Shown here: piece by piece, positions 23,917 through 36,245 of the stretch
How the letters are laid out: every line of letters starts with the position of its first letter
Numbering within the stretch: the stretch's first letter is position 1
Origin: Toxonevra muliebris
Lineage: Eukaryota; Arthropoda; Insecta; Diptera; Pallopteridae
Assembly (NCBI GenBank): GCA_963691655.1
Contig: OY829326.1
Location: 26,214,878 to 26,278,877, forward strand
DNA length: 64,000 nucleotides
Direction: 5' to 3'
Made by a program: the position numbers and the translations under genes
The notes under the pieces: model-generated
Told to the model about the DNA's origin: nothing
Database searches by the model: none
What the model saw: the letters and a program-made list of their open reading frames with translations, nothing else

Positions 23917-24050
23917 AGTTTTTAGGAGACTATGAAAATTAAATATAGATGTTAATTTTCAGAGTCATGACTTAAGTTCATGTCAATTTCGTTATTTGAA
24001 GTTATATATAAACAGGTTAATGAGCAAATGTAGTCATCACAACAACAATG
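23917..24050 (+). repeat. dispersed repeat (pair with 17,034)
   Basis: Second copy of the ~130-bp repeat at 17,034-17,165, with a handful of differences and one palindrome arm. Confidence 0.75.
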
Positions 24051-26000
24051 TATATAGAGACGGGAAAATCAGAGGGACGTTTCGGAATCCGCCACAATTC
24101 CTCATCAGTGATCTTAGTGATAGTTCTTAATGTTTCAATATCCCATATAAGCTACTAATATTCGAAATCATAACACAGAATTACGGATTTGATTCCAAAT
24201 ATCTTCACTGAATAGAGATATTGAAAGAAACTACTACTACAAATTCTATATACTTATGTTCTTGTTTTTCCCTCATTGTAGCTAGTCTGCATAACAGTTC
24301 GTTAATGTTATTTTTTTATAACAGTGTGTTCTCTCTTTTGCATTTATTTACTCTCCACACATACATATTTGCTTTGCAGACACGTACACAATCGTAATGG
24401 TACGACAACTCTAACTTCTCTTTCTTTTATACCTAAGTTTTCTTTGTATATTGAGAGGATTTAACTGTTATTGAGATCAAAATAATATGTCATAAAAAGC
24501 AACAAAGCTCTAAAGTAAATCATAAGATATGCTCTCTCTATACATGATTGCATTTTTCAACTCTTTTAAAACGTACTGTCTGTATATCTGTGGGATGTAC
24601 TTAAGAATTTCTACTGAAATAATTTCTGGTTCTTTTTTAAATTAAGCAACCCACCAAGTTCACAACAACTCATTTAATTTGAGATGTTTTTTATATAATA
24701 AAGCCATCACGGAAGTAAATATATGAATCAAAGAATGTCGAGGGTTGAGTTTAATTTAGTTTTTTTTTTTAATTTAACGACCGACAAAATATTACACTAA
24801 ATATTTTTCAAGGACTTAGAACATATCAAAGTGCAGGCAGAACTAAAATAAATTTAAAAAAGTATCAACAGTAGACGCTCAATACAACGAACTATGCAAA
24901 GCATAGTATTAATTCACAGTTTTGTCGTTTAATGAACGATATTTAATAAAATTATATTTAACAATAATTTTGAAATAATTTAATTAAGAGAAATAAGTGG
25001 TTTCCTGAAGCAAGACTTTACTTGTGTGATTTGATTTTCTCCAGATCATTTTAAAGAGTGAATTAACAAATTTTTCTTGTAAAATCGGTATTTTATATTG
25101 GACATCTACTGTACCATATTCCTGTATATTATTTGTATATACCCCCAATATAACACCCTGTGTTAAAAATTGTTAGCGACATATATGCACACACAATACA
25201 TACACACATAATGATGAATGCATAGGTTTTTGTACTTACACATACATACATATATATATAAATACATATGAATGTGCTTGAATGAATGTGAGAGTATCTA
25301 ACATCAATCTGCGCGCCAAAAATGTAACTATGTGATTTAGACCACTTTTCATATATGTATGTATGTATGTATGTAGAAACAAACAAACGAAAAATTCTTT
25401 TTTTTTATTTTTATTTATGTTTGAGTGTATTTATATATCACCAAAACACTAACACAAACACCAAAGTGCACAACACACACACACACACACATGCATAAAT
25501 ACTGAATTTGCAGTTCTTGTGTCTATATAAAAAAGCTGCATATAAAAATGGCTACCTTGGGTAACATTTATCATTTTGATTTGAGCTCATCTATTATGCC
25601 AAAATGAAGAAAGAATGAATGAAAAGAAAACAGGGGAAAAAAACAAACAAAACAAAAAAAAACGAAATGAAAGCTAAAGAAAATAAAAGGATAAGGTTAT
25701 TCTTTACTCAATTCCTCTTTTTACTAACACACACACACAGAATACAGTTGTTCTATATGTGAACTGAGTTTTAAATACATGTTTGTAGAATGTATGTGTA
25801 TGAAAATTTATGAGCGTATGTGCAACCTTCAATGATCTTCTGTGCCTCTGTATGTTTCATTTGCACAATTGTTTATGTAATTTCTTCTTTTTTTTCTCAA
25901 ATGAACGTTGTCTTTATATGTGCTTTTGGTTTTACGTAGAACATACGAGTATATGGGCAGGAATACTGCATGTGTGCATATATACATGTGCGCCTATGAG
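24051..26000. other. non-coding stretch with TATG/TACA and CA tracts
   Basis: 24,326-24,420 resembles 50,948-51,050 (CTCTCTTTTGCATTTATTTA, ACTCTCCACA and following), a dispersed low-copy repeat. (CATA)/(TATG) tracts lie at 25,180-25,380 and CA tracts at 25,471-25,490 and 25,727-25,738. No gene seen. Confidence 0.5.
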
Positions 26001-27425
26001 CAGTGGCGGATCTAAGATTTGGGTTTGGCTTATATCAGAGTTCACCTGAAGCAACAAAAATGGCTAAAGAAATTTAGAAAAATCTAGTGAGATATATAGT
26101 GAAAAGGAAAGGGAAGATTCATTAAATGTTTGTGTGATGGTCAAGAGGATACTAGATCAGATACAAAACTTTATTTGAAATCAGATAATAACCATATTAC
26201 AGTATAAAGCTTAAATAAAAATTTGAGTGTGAATTTTGGTCTGAATCTTGGCTTTAGTTTTACACTGGAGCTTAGTTTGGTTTTTATACCAAAAGCAGAC
26301 CCAAATTCAGTCAAAAATCAGAACCCAAATTCAAACCAAAACTCAAGCTTAACGACGGACCTATAAATATAAACCAAAACGAAACTAAACCACATCAGAA
26401 ATCAGTCTAAATTTCACGCCAAAAAAATAAAACAGGATTATATTTAGACTAAAACTTAGATTTAGACTAAGATTGAAAATTGGATTAAAATTCAGCTCGC
26501 AATTGGGACTAAAAACTAAATTCAGACCGAATCTAAAACTAATTTCAGGTCAAAATTCTAACCAAGGTTTGCCTTTTCAGAGCAAAAGTAGACCAGAAAT
26601 CAGAATAAAATACAATCAGATTGATAATCACAATAAATCTCAGAGCAAAAGCACTCCAGAACCAGTTCCAAAACCAGCCTAGAAAACTACTCAAATCATT
26701 GGTCAAAATTCACTCCAAAAGCTGAGCAACTTAGAGAAAAAAACTCAGATCAAATTCCAACAATAATTGAGGGCAAAGGGGGACCTAAAGATAGACCTAA
26801 TGCAAATAAAAAATCTGACCAAAATTTGAAATAAAATTAAGATCAAAAAATTATACTAAAAGAAAACCAGAATTTAGAACATAACTTGAATGAAATCTAG
26901 ACAAAAATTAGACTAGAAATCAGATTAAATTTGGTACCTAAAAATAATATATCAGAACCAAATAGATCCAATACTCAGACCAAAAACATAATTTAGACAA
27001 AAATAAAATCGTAACCGAAACTCAGATCAAAACTCTGACTTATGCTTTAACAAAATTCAGACACAAACCCGATTTGAATTCAAACAAAACATAAGACTAA
27101 AATCCGGAATAAAAGCAGACCAAAATCCAAACAAAACTAGGCAGACCAAAAACTGATTAAATCTCAGACCATAAACTATAAGAATAAAACTTAAAATCGG
27201 AACCTTAAGCAAATCAAAAACTAAGCCTATAAATTGATCAGAAATGAGTAAGCTAAAAGTTGGACTGCTAGAAATTGACTTTGAAATCGCTGAGCTATTG
27301 TAGTACAAGTGCAAGAGATAAACAGTTGCGTTATAGAAAGATTATAAAAGGTTTATAAAAAGCATTGGCATTTTAGGGAGAGACTGAAGCGCCATAGAAC
27401 CGAATAAGCCCGGGATCCACCGCTG
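26001..27425. mobile_element. probable hAT-like element enclosing a minisatellite
   Basis: The left end CAGTGGCGGATCTAAGATTT and the right end on the other strand, CAGCGGTGGATCCCGGGCTT, share CAG.GG.GGATC. CAGTGGCGGATC-like termini are common in hAT elements. The flanking 8-mers (25,993-26,000 and 27,426-27,433) do not match, so target duplication is not supported and the boundaries stay provisional. The interior is mostly the degenerate repeat array described separately. Confidence 0.45.
26205..27265 (-). repeat. degenerate 12-base minisatellite array 1
   Basis: About 1 kb of imperfect units close to TTCAGACCAAAA with variants (ACTCAGACC, CCAAAATTC, CTAAAACTTAGATTTAG). Read on the minus strand the unit is TTTTGGTCTGAA, the same motif as the plus-strand array at 38,990-41,090. 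A 69-codon frame within it (26,473-26,682) is repeat translation. Confidence 0.85.
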
Positions 27426-27433
27426 CATGCGTG

Positions 27434-29847
27434 CAGACGTGCAAATTTTTGTATGTATATCGCTTTATGCTTTATTTTTTTGTTTTTTTTTTTTGGTTTT
27501 TCTTTTTTGTGTTTTTTTTTTTTTTTTTGCTGCGGCATACAATTTTATTTACACATGAATATGCGAATGAGCTCTGCTAGGTCGAGCATCATCATCTTCA
27601 TCGTCAACGTCATCGTTGTGCGGCACTTACATTTCCATTTATCCATATATGCATGTACGTATAAATGTATGTATATATGAGTGTGTGCATGTGTTTGGCT
27701 TGTGTTTGTGCATATTTTTTCGGTCGCACCTATTGCAATATGTATGAAAAATGTGTGTTTATAGTAGAGTGCGAATATGCAGATGCATGTTTGTGGTATG
27801 CAAGTAAGTGTGATTGAGTGTGTATGTTTGCACATACATACATACATATGTGGGCATTTTTTATTTTGCAATTCTGCGCGTTTTATTTTTCTTTCTGTTT
27901 TTTTGCATTTCTTTTTTTGTTTCACCATTGAAGCACTTCATTTTCCACTGTTCTGTTGCTTTAGTTTTTCACTTCAAATTTTTATTCAATAATAAAGAGA
28001 GAGAGTATTTCATGGCATTTGTGGATATGTTCAGATGTGTGCGTGTGTGTGTGTGTGTGGGGGTTTACAATGCTTCAGGTACTTCTGCTCTATGCACACA
28101 CATACCCACATAAACTTTACAATGACGTAGCAAAAACTTCGTTTAAGACACAATGCAAATACATAGAATACTGCTTAAGTTATTTGGAGCGATACTATCC
28201 AAAAAAGAATTCTCAAAAATTCCTGCAAATAGGTAAAATATTAAAGATGAAGAAATTTCAGTTGCATTTTCTTTTACTCTTCACTTTTTCGTTTTTATAT
28301 AATCTCTCAATTGAGCGTTAACTCATTCAAAGCCGCATTACTTGAGGTAAACATCAGAAGTGTTTACAATTTTTATGCATAATTTATTACTTATGCCATG
28401 CTAGAAGCTGTAGAAAATTTTAACAATTAAATTATCTTTCTTGCTTACAAATATTTGTTGAGTTTTTTATAATATTTACTTAAATTTTATAGTTTTTTGC
28501 TTTATAATTTTAACTAGAAAATTTAGATTCAAGTTAAACTTGTTTCAAGTAAAACCACAGAATTGCAATGTGAAGCAAATTACAATTGCCGCAAATACAT
28601 TTCCAGCAATACCTGGTTTCTTCACTTTCAGCGCTTCTAAGAAATATAAGAAAAAATATACAAATTCTTGGCATTGTATACATTTTAATGCAAATCAAGG
28701 ATAGCAGCAGCAACAGGAACGAATGCTCCGCTCTTCCAAAAACGCAATACAAAAAGCGATGTCAATGCATACCCTCAACTTTTATGAATATACAAAATTT
28801 TGTACTAAATACATACTATACAAAAAAGATAGCGACAAATTACTACAATGACGACTGTGTACGTGGTGTACTACGAAAAGAAAGAAAAAGAACAAAAATC
28901 TTCCTGAAGTCACGTGGGAGTTGACTGAGATTTTCTCTTGTAGCATTTTTCCGGTTCCGCTAACTATTGTAGAAAACAACGCGCGTATAGAAGAAAAAAA
29001 AAAAGCAAGCACACAAAAAAAAAAATTTGAAAAGGAAGAAAAAAAAAAACAAAATAAAAGTGAAGAAGCTGAAATAAAATCAAAACAGCAACAGAAAAAG
29101 GTAAAGCAAAAAATTTGTTTTTTTTTGGAAAAGCTCCCACGAGTGTATTCTAAGCGGATTATTATGTTTGCCTGCAAATTACAAAGTAACGAAATAAAAG
29201 TTGAGCGTACATTCTGAATTCTGAGAACTGCAAGAAGTTCAGTTTTTTGCAAGGATGTTTTATTTTTGTTTTTGAATATTTTGTGGTTTTTTTAGCAAAA
29301 TTTTTTATTTTTTTTTCAGAGACTGAAAAGTTTTTTGTTTTTCCCTGACTTTTGCAAATTACCAAAGTTGTGCGTTTTTGTTTTTTTTTTTTTTGTTGTT
29401 ACTTTATTTTTGTTTTTGGTTTTTCTTAGCTCATTAAGTTCATTATTGTTTATAAAATATCAACTAGGTTTCCTCGTAATATCTTTACATATATATACCT
29501 ACTATCTCTGTTCCTTATCTGCACGTAGGGATGTGCAGTTCAGTAGCCCACGATCGACTGCGCGGTCAGAAAAATGTTGAGCGTAGAGAGTGCAAAAAAA
29601 AAAAAATAAAAATTAACGATGTAGTGTTGTCGTGTGTACACATTAACAGTCCCATACCTGAATACAAATACATATGTGTGTGTAAAATTAATATGTATGC
29701 AAATGTAAAGAGAATATAAATTTTAAGCAGAGAGCAACCAGTTTGAAAGAAACAACAACATTTCATTCTATCAAATAGCCCAACGGGAACGAAACGCTTC
29801 TTCTTTATAGAACACTAACTGGATTTTAACATTGCATGCCATTATCA
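27434..29847. other. non-coding stretch with poly(T)/poly(A) and GT tracts
   Basis: T runs at 27,475-27,530, a GT tract at 28,039-28,058, A-rich tracts at 28,995-29,110 and T runs to 29,395. Open frames of 98-156 codons on both strands here are Phe- or Lys-rich translations of those runs. No gene called. Confidence 0.55.
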
Positions 29848-29855
29848 GTTAATAC

Positions 29856-30657
29856 CAGGGACCGTAATCATTATAAGCAGTATGAAAAAAATCAAAATTT
29901 AATGGTTATTACTTGAATTTTATTTTTTGCTAAGAAATTATAATAATTTTTTTATTTTTATTTGTTTGCTCAGAAATAATAATTATTTTCTAATTTTTTT
30001 TTTTATGTTCAGGAAAAAAAATCGTTATTTGATTTTTATATTTTTGATTGAAACGAAAAAATCAAATAGTTGCACAGCTCTGCACATCGTGTGTTCAGTT
30101 AGACCGAAATTCATTTGATTATTTGTGTTGTTGTTTTTTGCACAAAGTACCGCTTGTCTGTATACGCACTGTTAAGTTGCAGGAGAAAAATGTTATTGCG
30201 GGAGTGACTTTTGTCAGCAACAATAACAGTGAAGTGTTGGTTTTGTTGTTGTTGTTTTTATTTTTGTTCTTGTAGTTTTTTCTTTTTTGAAAACCCGGAA
30301 AACATTTTACGACCTAGCTTAAAACCATAAAGCTGTGCAACGATTTAATTTTTTCGCTTCAATCAAAAATATAAAAATCAAATAATGATTTTTTTTCCTG
30401 AACATAAAAAAATCAGAAAATAATTATTATTTCTGAGCAAACAGATAAAAACCAAAAAATTGTTATAATTTCTGAGCAAAAAGTAAAAATTATTTTGGAT
30501 TTTTAGTGGGAATGCTTAGAAAAACAAAAATTCCACTGATTCCAACAAAGCATGCAATCATTATCAATTTAGTGTACTCGACATTGTTCTCCGATATTTA
30601 GGACACGTTGATTTTATCGTCTAAATATTTAAAAATAATTATTATTTTCGGACCCTG
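29856..30657. mobile_element. 802-bp hAT-type MITE with perfect 8-bp target duplication
   Basis: Starts CAGGGACCGTAATCATTATA and on the other strand starts CAGGGTCCGAAAATAATAAT. GTTAATAC occurs exactly on both sides (29,848-29,855 and 30,658-30,665); 8-bp duplications and CAGGG-type ends are hAT features. Subterminal arms at about 29,900-30,085 and 30,318-30,510 are also long inverted repeats (for example TTGATTTTTATATTTTTGAT paired with ATCAAAAATATAAAAATCAA). The element is therefore a large foldback around a ~230-bp unique centre. No transposase. Confidence 0.9.
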
Positions 30658-30828
30658 GTTAATACTGATATTAAGCTTCCAAGAAGCGCGGAAAGAACTA
30701 AAGTAGTTACTGGAGGCATTTTAGGAAGCACAATGTTTTCTCTCCTCTCTTCTTTTCTGTAGTTATTGATTAATATTTTTAATATAAACTTATTTATAAA
30801 TATTTATTTATTTTTTTTTTTTGTTAGT

Positions 30829-31088
30829 TACATATCGCTACCTTAATTTGCTAAGACCCTAATATGATTTTTCAAATTTTACAGAAGACGCAAAATACAT
30901 TTTGTTATTTAGAGTACTGCTTCGAGAATTCTTAATTTAAACTAAAGGAAAATATCATAAATTTTCGGTGCAGGTCTCTAAAATTTTTGGCATGTACGAA
31001 AGTGGACATGCTCTATCATAATTCATCAAAAACTCAATGTTGAAAAATTTGATGTTAGGGCCTTAGTAAATTATGGCAGCGATATGTA
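30829..31088. mobile_element. 260-bp mariner-like inverted-repeat element
   Basis: TACATATCGCTACCTTAATT at the left pairs with TACATATCGCTGCCATAATT on the other strand at the right, extending through CTAAG.CCCTAA for about 34 bp. If the outermost TA is the duplicated target, the TIR begins CATATCGCT. Non-coding. Confidence 0.65.
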
Positions 31089-33937
31089 TTACAAATATTA
31101 TTTATACTTTAGAGTATACATACGTATGTGCTCTATAACGAAACTAGTAAGCATAATGTTAGCAAACATTTATTTTGTATGTAGTGAGTATTAAATAAAT
31201 TTATTAAGTGCATTTATTTAATATCAAAGTTACTTTTGTTTTTTTTTTTGGGAAGCACTCAAAATTTTCCCATTGGGAATAAAAACCACCATTGCAGTTC
31301 ATACGAGTGCTAATGATAATGGTGTCTGTTGATGCTTTCCGATTTGCTCTCTCTAACACACAATAAATCTCACTTATGCTATACCGTTAGTTCTTTTCTC
31401 GCCTAACTTTTCTGAGAGAACTATGAATAGAGAACTAGACGAAACAAGTCAGGCTATTTGTGTACAAAAATGATAGAATAAAAGATAACGACACGCGTAG
31501 TTCCGTTATTTGGCTCTCACATAATTGAGAGAGGCTATGGTGTAGAAACCAGTATTCTTTTACTTGCATATATTCATTGACATATAAAAAGAGATTAAAA
31601 ATACACAAAAAGTTTGCATTCAAAAATAGTAGTAAATTTACTATATAAAATAAAGAACTAAAATTAAGTCTTTCTGCAAAACTCAAAACTTCAAAAATAT
31701 GTGTAATATGAGTTTTAACTATTTTATTTGTTGCACAAATTATAAATAAAAATTACGGATAAAAATAACAACGCTACAATAAAAAAATATCCCCTCATCT
31801 TTTTCTCTATCTGTTATAAATATTAAAACTATTTCAATCGTCTCTCCTGAATAAAAAGGCTTTTTGAATCAATTAAATGATCTTGCAGTTCTTGCAGAAT
31901 CGGCAAATTTTATTATAAACAGATTGAGCATAATAATTGTCTTGGCCCAACTCACGAAAATACTGCTCTCTGAATTTTCGGTATTCGTATTCTTTCAAAA
32001 AATATTAACCAATTTTCAGGAAACTCATCAATATTTTGAAAATTTGCTATAAAAGACAATGTTTCCAAATAAAAATGCGCACATGTACACATATGTATAT
32101 AAAAACTTACTACAGAAAAGAAAATGCACTCAACTTTCCCCCATTCTCCCATCGAAATCCTCAGAATAATATAAAAAAAGCAACCAAGCAATTGTATATG
32201 GTAACTAGAAAACTGTAGAGCTTAAAAGATTGTAAAAAAAAAAGAAATAAAATGAAACATATTTATAAAGAAAAGTACCTACTTTGCAAGTCAAAGAACT
32301 CATATTAAATGAAATGTATAAAATTTACAAACGAAAAGATTATTATTCTAATAAGAATCAAAAGGAAAAACAAAACATACATAAAATGAAACATACATTT
32401 TAAAGAAACTTGCAGCGCAGCACTTGAATTAAAAATTCAACATTTTACACAAAATAATATGCGAAAATTCTACATATGCTAAGTATGATGCTCTTATAGT
32501 AGAAACGTAATATTTACATACCTGCATACAATATTTTCTACATCCATGCGCATGTGAAGTGCAAATATCACTTTATTGCGGTCTATTGCAATATGCAAAA
32601 ATACACCTATAAAATCCTACACAGACGAATAGACACAGTGCGTTATGAAAATGTTACCTCAATTAAAGATAAGTATCAAACGGTATAAGAAAAAAAAATA
32701 TCAAAAAATAAATTGAAAGCATTTCACTGACGTTGTTCAGTGCTTAGGCAGAAACACTCAAGGAAAATGATTTTATAAAATGAGTTAAAAATTATTTAAA
32801 TATTTTCAAAATAAAAAAAAAAAAGAAAAGAAATTCGTAAAAAAAAATACAATATGCTAAAAGTTCGACTAAAATTTCAAATGAAAAATTTGGGTTCTAA
32901 TAAGATTTCACACTTATGTATAGATTCTGTGGTTAACTTCTTGTGCCTGGCTTTTTATTGCTAATAACCATTGCTGGTGAATTATTCTAAAAAAAAAAAT
33001 CAATACCAACTGTACTTTAAACAAAAAATTTTATCAATCAACTTGAGTTAATAACTCATGTCATAAAATTTGTAACAATTTAAAAAACCGTCAGGAAATG
33101 TTGATGACTGAAATAAATTAGCAAAATCTACACAATGACTGGTTTTCATTATGCCAAATTCAATCAAATAAAACGGCTTCATAAAATTCAACTAAAATGA
33201 AAGAAATGCGTTCTCGTTGTTCAATTTGGAATGAGTTCAGATAAATGGCCCAAAATCATGCCGTTTGGTGGCGGTGGTTGATGCTTTAGACTCTATTAGA
33301 AGTAAAAGGAAATTGCATATACATACATACATGTATAAAATAACAAATGCCAATTTTTTTTGTAAAAAATTAGCTGCACTTTACAAATATTTTTAAAAAT
33401 AATTTAACTAAGTTCACTGAATTAGAAGAGAAAGTGAAAGCATCGTATTCTTGTCTTAAAGTTGAGCTGTACCCTTGAGCCCATATCGGCTATAGTGAGG
33501 TTTGTTGTATGTTCAGGAGAGCGAGAATATTAACAATCGCTAATAATCTCTCTTGCCCTACAATCGTAGAGTTTTTTATTTCAACAATTACTCTTTTATA
33601 TCAACTTTCCATAGTGAGTACTCCTCCAAAGAGCAATGATTTCAGTACTCCAAAAATAGCAATATACGAGACTTGGATAAATTCATTCTCTTCTCAAACC
33701 TTAGAAACCTCTTGCAAAAACAATGCAAACAAATAATAACTGTAAATTTCTCTTGATACTGATTTGTGAATCAATAACAAAATTGAATTTAACTTAACAG
33801 CAAATACACGTAGTTCAATAATAACGAATCAAAGAGCGGAGAGAGAAGAGCAAATGAATTCCACTCAATTGCTCATTTAAAAAATCGAGAGAGAGAGAGA
33901 AAGAGGGAGAGAGTGCTGCTCGTGCTCATAATCGTGG
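31089..33937. other. long non-coding stretch
   Basis: AT-rich. Short unidentified frames occur (31,435-31,686 minus; 31,864-32,052 and 33,509-33,736 plus). A GAGA tract lies at 33,886-33,910. No gene recognised. Confidence 0.5.
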
Positions 33938-33945
33938 CCTCTAAG

Positions 33946-34913
33946 CAGTGATGCCAACTTATTTTTTCTTTCTCCCCGATAGCCCTCGAGAAATTCCCCG
34001 ATTTTCAATCAAATTCCCCGCATCGGTATAATTTCATATTATAATAGCGCGACACGCACTTTCCATATAAACATTTTACCAAAACGAAAAATTACCTAAA
34101 ATTGACCTGAATGAGTGTTATATTAAGGCGACCCTGAACTTTCTCGGTCCAAAACTTAACAAATTTTAACGGGTCTGGTAGATTAATAGAAATCTACTTT
34201 CTGAATCCGGAATTCTTTTGACATATGGGAGATTTCATTTCAAGAGAACCCACTCGTAAAATCGATCGGTCTCAAACTTGCACAAAATCATATTAGGTAG
34301 TAATTACCAAACCCAATTTGAACGAGCTGAAGTGTGTTGAGTTACTAGACGTTCATTTTAATAGACAAACAAGCCTCAGCCCACTTTTAGACATCAAAGT
34401 TATCAAAGGAAATGGCATGGGCTTCCTTTTGACTCAAATAAAAAATGGCAAAAACCTTATTGACTGACACTCGGCAAACCGTAATTTATAAGTTTACAGA
34501 TTAGTCAGCAGGGATTAAGAGTTACTAATCAGGGGATGTTGGAGGAAGACATAGCTAAGCCTTTCTGAACGGCCGAAAGTGAAGTCGAAGCGCCGCACGA
34601 CTGTTTTGGCCTGACTGATACTCGGCGCTATAATCATCTAAATCTACGAAATCATTCCGAGTTTCTCTCTGAAATTTTTACAAAATACTTTCAAATAGCA
34701 CATTTTTTAAAAATCTATTTCTCCAAACCAATAAAGTGCAGGGTCCACTTAAGAAAAGATGAAGTTTTTAACACCCAAAATATGAAATAAGGCATGAGTT
34801 AAACGTTTCACATTACATAAAATTTGACAAAAAAAAAAGCTGAACGACTTCCAATTTTCCGTAAAAAACAGCTCATTGCCCGACTTCCCGCTGAAATTCC
34901 GTTGGCATCGTTG
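33946..34913 (+). mobile_element. hAT-like MITE, copy 2 (same family as 60,914)
   Basis: Begins CAGTGATGCCAACTTATTTT and ends TTGGCATCGTTG, and aligns with 60,914-61,753 over both ends and much of the interior (GAAATTCCCCGATTTTC, GAACTTTCTCGGTCCAAAAC, GTCGAAGCGCCGC, ACTCGGCGCTATAATC). The flanking 8-mers CCTCTAAG (33,938-33,945) and GCCCTAAG (34,914-34,921) agree at 6 of 8 positions, an eroded target duplication. Non-coding and older-looking than the 60.9-kb copy. Confidence 0.8.
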
Positions 34914-34921
34914 GCCCTAAG

Positions 34922-36245
34922 ACATGCAATGTTAAAATAAATACAAAATGCAAGGGCTTTGGAGGAATATGGAGTAATCCATCGCTCGCTTTGGGAAGCT
35001 CGATGGTTACTCTCATCTAAAGTTCAACTGCGTTAGGCTCCACAATTATGTATATATTTGATTTTTTACACACATACGTGTGAGATCGTTTGCTTATGCA
35101 TTCAATAATACCAGTTTCTTTCCTATTTTAATTTGTACCTCTCGCCTTTGCAATTGTGTTTGATACGAAAATTTCTATGCCATAAAAAAAATATTTAAAA
35201 ATTCAAATCCAATAGAAAATCAACATACATAATTTTTTTCTTTACTGGAGATCATGAAAATAGCTCCGCACTCACATTTCTTTTAAAAAATTAATTTTTT
35301 TTCTCAATTTTAGATTTATTCGGGATCAATTTTCAACTGATTATATGCCCAAAGCCATTCTGTAATAATAATATTGTAAAACACATTTTATCTAACTCTC
35401 GAATTATTTTTGTTATAAATCTAAGAAAAACGAATTGGAATGATATAAAGCAGTAATTTAATAGTTCCGAAAATTAAACACTGCAAAACTTTGACCGATC
35501 AGCCCATCTATTAAACCGTGCAAAATGTAGATTTGATTAGAATCAGAATTTATAAATATTATAGAATTATTTTATGACGTCAAAATTTGAAAATATTCTA
35601 ACCAAAACCAATAACCTAAATCAGGCCTAATAAAATAACCATTTTTTTTCGCATTGAGTAGTGTTGCATTTTCAAACTCTCTGGTGCTCTCTCTCTCTCT
35701 CTCTCTCACTTGAGCACACACACTCACGATTCATACATAAAAATCTCATAACAACTACAGCAAAAGGCTTTATGCTCTTATACTGTTATTGCAACTTCTT
35801 TAACTTTTACTTGCTTGTAAATATTGACTATAATTTCATGCCACATTTTTTTTTTTTTTTTCAATCTTTAGAAGTAGTAAAAGTAGAAGACTACGACAAC
35901 GATCTCGTGAGCGCTCACCATTTGCTCTTCTGCTGCTGCTACTCTATAAATGTGCTGTAACCTTTAGCCATTGCCTGTTAACACTCCCAGTGGGAGTTAT
36001 TAATGTGAAACCGTTAAAGCTTATTTCACTGATTCTTCTCTTTTTGGCTTAGAGTTTGTTTGTTTATTTGTTTGGTTTCTTCGCTTTACTTTCTTGCTTT
36101 GCATGTCCTTGGGCGTTGGACTCTATATATATATGTATATCCGTTTATTTGTATGTGTATGTATGGTCTTGGCATAACATTTTAACTGTTACCATTCACT
36201 AAAAACAACTACTTAGATAACTGCTATCGCTACTGCTACTACTAC
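34922..36245. other. non-coding stretch
   Basis: CT tract at 35,687-35,708, T run at 35,847-35,861 and TATG motifs near 36,125-36,165. The 99-codon frame at 35,661-35,960 crosses these tracts and is not credible as a gene. Confidence 0.5.

Noticed and set aside
25993..27433. 8-bp target duplication for the 26,001-27,425 element
   Set aside because: CCTATGAG and CATGCGTG match at only half the positions, so the duplication is not supported.
28782..29252. 156-codon minus-strand frame and opposing 98-codon frame
   Set aside because: Phe- and Lys-rich translations of poly(A)/poly(T) stretches on opposite strands.
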